A stretch of DNA of 7,186 nt from DATHSN01 sp035464115 (GTDB lineage: Bacteria; Actinomycetota; Acidimicrobiia; Acidimicrobiales; SKKL01). The notes beneath the pieces were generated by a model. It did no database searches. It was not told where the DNA came from and worked only from the letters and a program-made list of their open reading frames with translations. The position numbers and the translations under genes are program-made. The stretch lies in the NCBI GenBank assembly GCA_035464115.1, contig DATHSN010000264.1, forward strand, positions 1 through 7,186, read 5' to 3'. This document shows positions 1 through 4,942 of this stretch, piece by piece (the first letter of the stretch is position 1; each line of letters begins with the position of its first letter).

Positions 1-681
1 AGACTCGGCGACGAGATCGACCGCCGGGCCTTCCGACGCTGCCGCGGCAGACCCGACGGCGGGATCGGCCGCGGCGGTCGACGCTGCCGCGGCAGAGTCA
101 GCGGCGGCGGCGCTGGTGGTGTCGAGGTGGGTGAGCGCGACCCGCAGACCAGCGAGGACCTCGAACCCCTCGGTGGCCGGCAACCGGAACGTGCCCACCA
201 CATCACCGAGGTCATCGACGTGCCAGGTGAGCTCACGGCGGGCGTGCGCCGACGCCGCGTCGGCGCGCCGCACCCGCTCACGAGCCCGGGCGATCGTCGC
301 CAGGTGCGCCCCGGTGGCGTGACGGGCCAGGTCCACCAGATCGTCCTCGGTACCTGGATGGGCGATGCGCACCAGCGCCCGCACCTTGGTGTAGCTCAGC
401 TCGCCCGCCGCGAACGCAGCACGGATCACCGGACGCTCCTCGAGCGCTCGCGCCACGCGCACCTGCTCATGAGCCGTCGCCGGCGCGATCCCACACCGCC
501 ACGACAACCAGTGCGCGCACGAGTGACACCCCGACGCCTCCCACCCCCGCCGGCGGTCGAACACCGCCACCAGCTCCAGCCACCGACACGTCGCCGCCGC
601 CAGATGCCCCGCCAGTTCGGTGATCTGACCCTCCAACACCTCCACTGCGAACTCGTCGGGATCGGTCACCACATCCGCCAC
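1..681 (-). CDS. DUF222 (13E12-type) protein, probable HNH endonuclease, C-terminus outside window
   Basis: Open minus-strand frame from a GTG at 681 to the left edge, 227 codons without a stop. I chose this GTG because AGGAGG (plus 689-694) lies seven bases upstream; another in-frame GTG at 687 is only one base from the AGGAGG. The protein has the typical DUF222 pattern: an acidic helical start, GWEASGCHSCAHWLSWRCGI at residues 46-65, a helix with HEQVRVARALEERPVI at 71-86, then AAGELSYTKVRALVRIA at 91-107. From about residue 188 it becomes an Ala/Ser/Asp-rich linker containing two SAAAAS blocks (196-201, 211-216), each encoded by the same palindrome that forms the neighbouring intergenic array. 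In this family the DUF222 region is usually followed by a C-terminal HNH nuclease domain; that part is outside the window, so nuclease activity is inferred. Such genes are often multicopy and mobile-like (REP13E12 of mycobacteria). The call to family is firm, the function is not. Confidence 0.85.
   Translation of the reverse strand, partial: MADVVTDPDEFAVEVLEGQITELAGHLAAATCRWLELVAVFDRRRGWEASGCHSCAHWLSWRCGIAPATAHEQVRVARALEERPVIRAAFAAGELSYTKVRALVRIAHPGTEDDLVDLARHATGAHLATIARARERVRRADAASAHARRELTWHVDDLGDVVGTFRLPATEGFEVLAGLRVALTHLDTTSAAAADSAAAASTAAADPAVGSAAAASEGPAVDLVAES
36..94. repeat. Two in-gene copies of the TGCCGCGGCA palindromic repeat, 45-bp pitch
   Basis: TGCCGCGGCA occurs at 40-49 and 85-94, starts 45 bases apart. 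The flanks resemble the intergenic units: ACGC precedes both cores and GA follows both, and the sequence after the first core (GACCCGACGG, then GGATCG) resembles units 2 and 4 of the array. Inside the gene the pitch is 45, a multiple of three, so both copies are read in the same frame as S-A-A-A-A-S in the linker after the DUF222 domain. The intergenic copies keep 49, which would break the frame. Homology of the two sets is inferred from the shared core and flanks. Confidence 0.8.
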
Positions 682-688
682 AGCCACG

Positions 689-694
689 CCTCCT
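689..694 (-). promoter_or_regulatory. Shine-Dalgarno site of the DUF222 gene
   Basis: Plus-strand CCTCCT reads AGGAGG on the minus strand, seven bases before the GTG at 681. It is the only strong ribosome binding site seen in this window and it decides the start between GTG 681 and GTG 687. No convincing TANNNT-type -10 box was found between it and the repeat array. Confidence 0.75.
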
Positions 695-752
695 GGTTCG
701 ATGAACGACCATCATCCCCAGGGGCAGTGACAGTCCCGACGGGTGATCACGC

Positions 753-1046
753 TGCCGCGGCAGACGCCGGAGTCGGTTCGCGTCCTCGACGCCGACCACG
801 CTGCCGCGGCAGACCCTGCGATCGATCCGCCACCTCGGGCCCGCTCACCCTGCCGCGGCATACAGCGCGGTCCACCCCCTAGATCGAGCCCGCCCACGCT
901 GCCGCGGCAGACCCCGACATCGACCCCCTAGATCGACACCATCCACGCTGCCGCGGCACACAGCGCGGTCCACCCTCCAGATCCAGCCCACCCAAGCTGC
1001 CGCGGCACAACGCGCGGTCGATCCCCCTGAACCGGCCGCAGGACGC
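753..1046. repeat. Six-unit array of 49-bp repeats with a perfect palindromic core
   Basis: The 10-bp perfect palindrome TGCCGCGGCA starts at 753, 802, 851, 900, 949 and 998: six identical cores at an exact 49-base pitch. The rest of each unit is partly conserved. Units 3 and 5 agree at 43 of 49 positions and units 3 and 4 at 38 of 49 by hand count. Unit ends are usually CCACGC or a near variant just before the next core, and units 3-5 share AGATC near position 31. The core extends to CTGCCGCGGCAG in units 1, 2 and 4. Unit 6 diverges and carries what looks like a two-base insertion; sequence after 1047 shows only a decayed TGCC. A degenerate relic may precede unit 1 (GGGGCAG at 721, then CCCGACGGG). 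The array lies 5' of the DUF222 gene and 3' of the aldolase gene, both on the minus strand. A 49-base period is incompatible with coding. Function unknown. Confidence 0.9.
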
Positions 1047-1076
1047 CTGCCCCGAACGTCGACGAGCCGGCCGGCG
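1047..1076. other. Short spacer between the repeat array and the aldolase stop
   Basis: This 30-base stretch lies just 3' of the aldolase stop codon. The only structure seen is the 10-bp palindrome GCCGGCCGGC at 1066-1075. It has no loop and no T-tract, so I do not call it a terminator. Confidence 0.4.
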
Positions 1077-1907
1077 TCAGGCGACCACGCCGGGATCGGG
1101 CACCAGGTCGCGCACCAACCACTGGAACACCCGCCAGCCGACGTGGTCGGGGGCGAGCGTGGCGGCAGCCGTCGCCGCCGCCTCGTCGGAGATCGCCCGG
1201 CCCTCGGGCGCCTTCACGTGCACCTCGGCCACCCGCTCGGCCATCACGAACCAGCCGACGGCGGCCTCCACGGAGCGACCCACGGTCAACAGGCCGTGGT
1301 TGCGCAGGATGCACAGCTTGGCGTCGCCGAGCGCGGCGGCGATGCGCTCGCCCCCGGCGGTGGTGAGGACCTCGACCTCCTCGTCGTCGAACAGCGCCTG
1401 GTCGCCGACGAACGCGCACGACTCCTGGCTGAGCGCCCGGAACGGGGCGACGTTGGCCGACCACGGGGTGCCGTAGCCGGTGTGGGTGTGGGCCGCGCTC
1501 ACCACGTCGGGGCGCGCTGCCAGCAGGGGCGCGTGGATGTGGAACCCGGCGGTGTTCACCGACCGGGGCCGACCCTCGGCGTCGGTGACCGCACCGTCGG
1601 GGCCGACCCGCACCAGATCGCCGACGGTGGCGGCCCGGAACGGCACTCCCCAGTCGAGCACCCAGAAGTGGTCGGGGTGCTCGGGATCACGGGCGCTGAT
1701 GTGGCCGTCGCCGAGCTGCCCCCAGCGCAGCGCGCCGAAGACCCGGTAGCCGAGGGCGCACATCCGCAACCGGTGGGCGCGCTCGTCGTCGACCGACCGC
1801 ACCGCGTCGATCGGGTCGACGCCCCCGAACGCGGGGTACGCGCTCTCGGTGTGTCCCATCGACGGGTCGGTGGCGGGCGGGACGTCCACGGACGTGCTCT
1901 GGGCCAT
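1077..1907 (-). CDS. Class II aldolase/adducin family protein
   Basis: A 276-residue protein, stop TGA at 1077-1079, ATG at 1907. Family landmarks: GDGHISARDP at 66-75, GFHIHAPLLAARPDVVSAAH at 121-140, HTHTGYG at 140-146, and LRNHGLLTVG at 201-210. His140, His142 and His204 match the three metal-binding histidines of fuculose-phosphate aldolase-like enzymes. The catalytic Glu of FucA, a few residues before the FH of the helix leading to the HxH, aligns with Thr119 in NTAGFHIH, so this belongs to the adducin-like branch and may not be a classical aldolase. The first 40 or so residues are a variable extension. No Shine-Dalgarno precedes the ATG, but a -10-like TACGTT lies seven bases upstream, consistent with a leaderless mRNA. 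An internal Met17 (ATG at 1859) is a less likely start. The cytosolic, metal-dependent fold is well supported; the substrate cannot be told. The gene is divergent from the acyltransferase gene. Confidence 0.9.
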   Translation of the reverse strand: MAQSTSVDVPPATDPSMGHTESAYPAFGGVDPIDAVRSVDDERAHRLRMCALGYRVFGALRWGQLGDGHISARDPEHPDHFWVLDWGVPFRAATVGDLVRVGPDGAVTDAEGRPRSVNTAGFHIHAPLLAARPDVVSAAHTHTGYGTPWSANVAPFRALSQESCAFVGDQALFDDEEVEVLTTAGGERIAAALGDAKLCILRNHGLLTVGRSVEAAVGWFVMAERVAEVHVKAPEGRAISDEAAATAAATLAPDHVGWRVFQWLVRDLVPDPGVVA

Positions 1908-1914
1908 GGGGGCG

Positions 1915-1920
1915 AACGTA
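1915..1920 (-). promoter_or_regulatory. Candidate -10 box for a leaderless aldolase transcript
   Basis: Minus-strand TACGTT fits the TANNNT -10 pattern and ends seven bases before the ATG at 1907, so transcription would begin at or next to the start codon. This agrees with the lack of a Shine-Dalgarno site. No convincing -35 was seen 17 bases further upstream. It lies in the 78-base gap shared with the divergent acyltransferase gene. Confidence 0.45.
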
Positions 1921-1985
1921 GCGCCATGGGTGGGGCCGCCTACGCTGCGACGACCACGTCCGCGCTCGGCTGAACTGGTTCACGC

Positions 1986-3956
1986 GTGACCGCCACGACC
2001 GCCTCCCCTTCGCCACTCGCGCCCATCGGCGGCGCCGCCGTGCCCCGAGCGCTGCCGTACCTGCCCGGGCTCGACGGCCTGCGCGCCCTGTCGGTCCTCG
2101 CCGTGGTGGGGTACCACGCCGACGTCACCGGCCTCTCGGGTGGGTTCCTCGGCGTCGAGGTGTTCTTCGTCCTGAGCGGGTACCTCATCACCACCCTCCT
2201 CGTCGCCGAGCGCGAGCGCACCGGCTGGATCGACCTCGCCGACTTCTGGCGGCGTCGGGCGCTGCGCCTGCTGCCCGCGGTGGCGGTCATGCTCGCCGCG
2301 GTGAGCGCGGGTGCCCTGCTGGTGTGGCGCGACGCGCTCGACCAGCTGCGCGGCGACGTCGTCGCCGCCGTCCTCTACATGAGCAACTGGTGGCAGATCG
2401 TGGAGGACCGGTCGTACTTCGAGTCGACCGGACGGCCGCCCATGCTCCAACACCTGTGGAGCCTCGCCGTCGAAGAGCAGTTCTACCTGCTGTTCCCGCT
2501 CGTGCTCGCGGTGGCGCTGCGGCGCTCCCGTCGCACCCTCGTGGCCGCCGGTCTCGTGGCCGTCGGTCTCGCGTCGGCGTGGTGGATGTCGGCCCTGCAC
2601 GAGCCCTACGCCGATCCCTCACGCGTCTACTACGGCACCGACACGCGCCTGTCGGGCCTGTTGCTGGGAGCGGCGCTCGCGTTCGTCGTCGTGCCCGGCG
2701 CGTCGCGACGACCCGGGCGCAGGGTGCTGTCGCCCACCGACGCCGTCGGCGTGGCCGGGCTGGCGGTGCTCGCCTGGGCCTTCGTGCGCATCAACGAGTT
2801 CGACCCGTTCGTGTACCGCGGCGGGTTCGTGATGGTCGACCTGGCCACCCTCGCCATCATCGTCGCCGTCGCCCGCACCGACGGCGCGCTGGGCCGGATC
2901 CTCGGTGTCGGTCCCCTGCGCTGGGTCGGCACCCGGTCCTACGCCATCTACCTGTGGCACTGGCCGATCGTGGTCGTCACCCGGCCGGGGCTCGACATCG
3001 CCCTCGACGGCCCCGCCCTGGTGGCGCTGCGCGTCGGGCTCACCCTGGCGCTGGCCGAGGCGAGCTACCGCTTCGTCGAGCGGCCGATCCGGGCCGGCGA
3101 GCTGCGCCTGTGGCCGTCGCGGGGGATCATGCACGCAGCGCCGGGACGCATCCGCTACGTGTTCCCGGTCGTCGCCGTCGCCACCCTCCCGCTCGTGGCG
3201 GTGATGGCAGGCGTCGGCGCCGCCCCCAGCTCGCCCGCCACCGAGCTCGTCGTCGCCGCGCCCGAGGCCCCGGGTCCACCCTCGCCCGCCACCGGGCCGG
3301 GTGGTGCGGCCGGCGACCGACCGTCGGGCACCGAGGCCCCGACCGCCCCCGTGCCCGCGCCCACCAGCGCGTCGACCGGTCCGGCCGTGCCCGACGAGAC
3401 CCCGTCCACCACCGCCGACGCCACACCCAGCGAGGCCCCGCCGGCGCCCGTCGCCACCGCGGCGGGCACGCCGACGGTCGCCGCCGCCCCGCCGTCGGTG
3501 CTGGCCATCGGCGACTCCGTGATGCTCGGGGCCGCGCCGGCCCTCGAGGCGGCGGTGCCGGGGATCGTGGTCGACGCGTCCGTCGCCCGCCAGCTGCCCG
3601 ACGCCACCGCTTCGTTGCGCTGGTGGATGAGCGAGACCGACAGCATCGACGTCGTGGTGGTGCACGTCGGCACCAACGGCGCCTTCGGCGACGCCCAGCT
3701 CGACGAGCTGGCCAGGGCCGCGGCCCCGGCGCGCCTGGTGCTGCTCGAGGCGAGCGCGCCACGGGCCTGGATCCCGCTCGTCAACGAGCGGCTCGCATCC
3801 GGCGCCGCCCGCCACGACGGCACCCTGGTGCGCTGGCGCGATGCCGTCGACGCCGCCGGCGGACCCGGTCCCGACGGCATCCACCTGCCCCCACGCGCCG
3901 CCGGCGCCTACGCCGAGGTGGTCGCCGCCGCGGTCCGCCAGGCGGCCGGCACCTGA
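1986..3956 (+). CDS. Acyltransferase 3 (OafA/YrhL-like) fused to a C-terminal SGNH domain
   Basis: A 656-residue multi-pass membrane protein. The N-terminal AT3 part (about 25-385) contains GLDGLRALSVLAVVGYH at 28-44, giving the R-X10-H motif (Arg33, His44) of OafA-type enzymes, then GVEVFFVLSGYLIT at 56-69, FWRRRALRLLP at 87-97, LWSLAVEEQFY at 157-167 and LWHWP at 323-327. An eleventh membrane helix near 389-412 leads into an Ala/Pro/Thr-rich linker to about 505. The SGNH domain follows: GDSV at 509-512 (nucleophile Ser511), GTNG at 562-565 (Asn564) and DGIH at 630-633 (Asp630, His633). The AT3 part moves acyl groups, usually acetyl, across the membrane and the outer SGNH domain attaches them, typically to peptidoglycan, polysaccharide or lipid glycans. 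The acceptor here is unknown. GTG at 1986 is the first start after an in-frame TGA at 1971; GTG at 2040 is an alternative. No Shine-Dalgarno is seen. Confidence 0.92.
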   Translation: MTATTASPSPLAPIGGAAVPRALPYLPGLDGLRALSVLAVVGYHADVTGLSGGFLGVEVFFVLSGYLITTLLVAERERTGWIDLADFWRRRALRLLPAVAVMLAAVSAGALLVWRDALDQLRGDVVAAVLYMSNWWQIVEDRSYFESTGRPPMLQHLWSLAVEEQFYLLFPLVLAVALRRSRRTLVAAGLVAVGLASAWWMSALHEPYADPSRVYYGTDTRLSGLLLGAALAFVVVPGASRRPGRRVLSPTDAVGVAGLAVLAWAFVRINEFDPFVYRGGFVMVDLATLAIIVAVARTDGALGRILGVGPLRWVGTRSYAIYLWHWPIVVVTRPGLDIALDGPALVALRVGLTLALAEASYRFVERPIRAGELRLWPSRGIMHAAPGRIRYVFPVVAVATLPLVAVMAGVGAAPSSPATELVVAAPEAPGPPSPATGPGGAAGDRPSGTEAPTAPVPAPTSASTGPAVPDETPSTTADATPSEAPPAPVATAAGTPTVAAAPPSVLAIGDSVMLGAAPALEAAVPGIVVDASVARQLPDATASLRWWMSETDSIDVVVVHVGTNGAFGDAQLDELARAAAPARLVLLEASAPRAWIPLVNERLASGAARHDGTLVRWRDAVDAAGGPGPDGIHLPPRAAGAYAEVVAAAVRQAAGT

Positions 3957-3984
3957 TCCCGCCGGACCCGATCCGCCGGCGGGA
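3957..3984 (+). terminator. Hairpin directly after the acyltransferase stop, possible terminator
   Basis: A perfect 9-bp inverted repeat, TCCCGCCGG (3957-3965) and CCGGCGGGA (3976-3984), surrounds a 10-base loop. It begins at the base after the TGA of the acyltransferase gene. There is no T-tract, so it would be a tail-less terminator as often proposed in high-GC actinobacteria, or an mRNA 3'-end stabiliser. Its position just before a promoter-like box supports separating the acyltransferase gene from the ABC operon. Confidence 0.5.
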
Positions 3985-3985
3985 G

Positions 3986-3991
3986 TACCGT
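3986..3991 (+). promoter_or_regulatory. Candidate -10 box for leaderless expression of the ABC operon
   Basis: TACCGT fits TANNNT and ends six bases before the GTG at 3998, which puts the likely transcription start at the start codon. A GGGAG at 3981-3985 lies 12 bases from the GTG, too far for a normal ribosome site. The box follows directly after the hairpin, so the ABC genes may be transcribed independently of the acyltransferase gene. Confidence 0.45.
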
Positions 3992-3997
3992 CGCATC

Positions 3998-4942
3998 GTG
4001 CCCACCGCCATCTCGGTCCAGGGCCTGGTGAAGACCTTCGGCCCCACACGCGCCCTCGACGGCCTCGACCTCGAGGTCCGCACCGGCGAGGTCCACGGCT
4101 TCCTCGGTCCCAACGGAGCCGGCAAGACCGTCACCATCCGCATCCTGCTCGGACTGCTGCGCCAGGACAGCGGCGAGGCGCGCCTCCTCGGCGGGGATCC
4201 GTGGACCGACGCGGTGGCGTTGCACCGCCGCCTCGCCTACGTGCCCGGCGACGTCAACCTGTGGCCCAACCTCACCGGCGGCGAGGTCATCGGGCTGCTC
4301 GGGCGGCTGCGCGGCGGCATCGACGCGCGCCGGCGCGACGACCTGCTCGAGCGGCTCGACCTCGATCCCCGCAAGCGCGGGCGCAGCTACTCCAAGGGCA
4401 ACCGCCAGAAGGTGGCGCTGGTCGCCGCGCTGGCGTCCGACGCCGAGCTGCTGGTCCTCGACGAGCCCACATCGGGCCTCGACCCGCTGATGGAGGCCGT
4501 CTTCCAGGACTGCATCCTCGAGGCCAAGGCCGAGGGTCGCACCGTGCTGCTCTCGAGCCACATCCTCGCCGAGGTCGAGCGCCTGTGCGACCGGGTGAGC
4601 ATCATCCGCCTGGGGCGCACGGTGCAGACCGGCACCCTCGCCGAGCTGCGCCACCTGACCCGCACCCAGATCGAGGCCACCACCGAGCGGCCGGTCGACG
4701 GCCTCGACCGGCTCCCGGGCGTCCACGATCCCGCCTCCGCGGACGGCACCGTCCGCTTCGACGTCGACTCCGACCACCTCGACGGCGTGCTGCGCCACCT
4801 CACCGAGTTCGGTGTGCGCACCCTCATCAGCCAACCGCCGACGCTCGAGGAGCTGTTCCTGCGCCACTACGGCGACGAGCTCGGCGAGGCGGGGGCGGCG
4901 ACCGACGCGCCCCCCGACGACGTCGCCGCCTCCTCGAGATGA
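3998..4942 (+). CDS. ABC transporter ATP-binding protein, drug/polyketide-exporter type
   Basis: A 314-residue cytosolic ATPase that pairs with the downstream permease. The start is GTG 3998, which gives the normal N-terminus PTAISVQGLVKTFG; the frame is open far upstream, so the start rests on family length and the -10 box. Motifs: Walker A GPNGAGKT at 37-44 (Lys43); YVPGDVNLWPNLTGGE at 81-96 in the Q-loop region, with Gly84 where Gln or Glu is usual; signature YSKGNRQK at 131-138 in place of LSGGQ; Walker B LLVLDEPTSGLD at 151-162 with catalytic Glu156 and the D-loop; H-loop His188 in LLSSH. Residues from about 225 to 300 form the C-terminal domain typical of ABC-2 exporters, ending in PTLEELFLRHYGDE. 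The YSKGNRQK and YVPGD variants are characteristic of the group annotated as antibiotic or polyketide exporters. Its stop overlaps the permease ATG (ATGA), implying translational coupling. The transported substrate is unknown. Confidence 0.92.
   Translation: MPTAISVQGLVKTFGPTRALDGLDLEVRTGEVHGFLGPNGAGKTVTIRILLGLLRQDSGEARLLGGDPWTDAVALHRRLAYVPGDVNLWPNLTGGEVIGLLGRLRGGIDARRRDDLLERLDLDPRKRGRSYSKGNRQKVALVAALASDAELLVLDEPTSGLDPLMEAVFQDCILEAKAEGRTVLLSSHILAEVERLCDRVSIIRLGRTVQTGTLAELRHLTRTQIEATTERPVDGLDRLPGVHDPASADGTVRFDVDSDHLDGVLRHLTEFGVRTLISQPPTLEELFLRHYGDELGEAGAATDAPPDDVAASSR

Noticed and set aside
696..706. GTTC-GAT-GAAC inverted repeat upstream of the DUF222 gene as a LexA/SOS-type operator
   Set aside because: The arms are only four bases and do not match the spaced actinobacterial SOS box; expected by chance in this composition.
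127..931. Plus-strand open frames across the DUF222 gene and repeat array (127-882 and 743-931)
   Set aside because: They are antisense to a convincing DUF222 protein, have Arg/Pro/His-rich nonsense composition, and run through repeats whose 49-base period changes frame at every unit.
753..1046. CRISPR array
   Set aside because: The invariant part is only 10-14 bases and the roughly 35-base intervals resemble one another, whereas CRISPR spacers are unrelated and repeats are longer. No cas genes are present.
1143..1973. 276-codon plus-strand open frame opposite the aldolase gene
   Set aside because: Shadow of the GC-rich aldolase codons on the other strand; composition is Arg/Gly/His-rich and no family is recognisable.
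2324..3997. Upstream extension of the ABC ATPase frame through the acyltransferase gene
   Set aside because: The frame is open but translates to Arg-rich sequence overlapping a well-supported acyltransferase; normal ABC sequence begins at GTG 3998.
2619..4049. 476-codon minus-strand open frame
   Set aside because: Antisense to the acyltransferase gene, Gly/Arg-rich and low complexity, without any recognisable domain.
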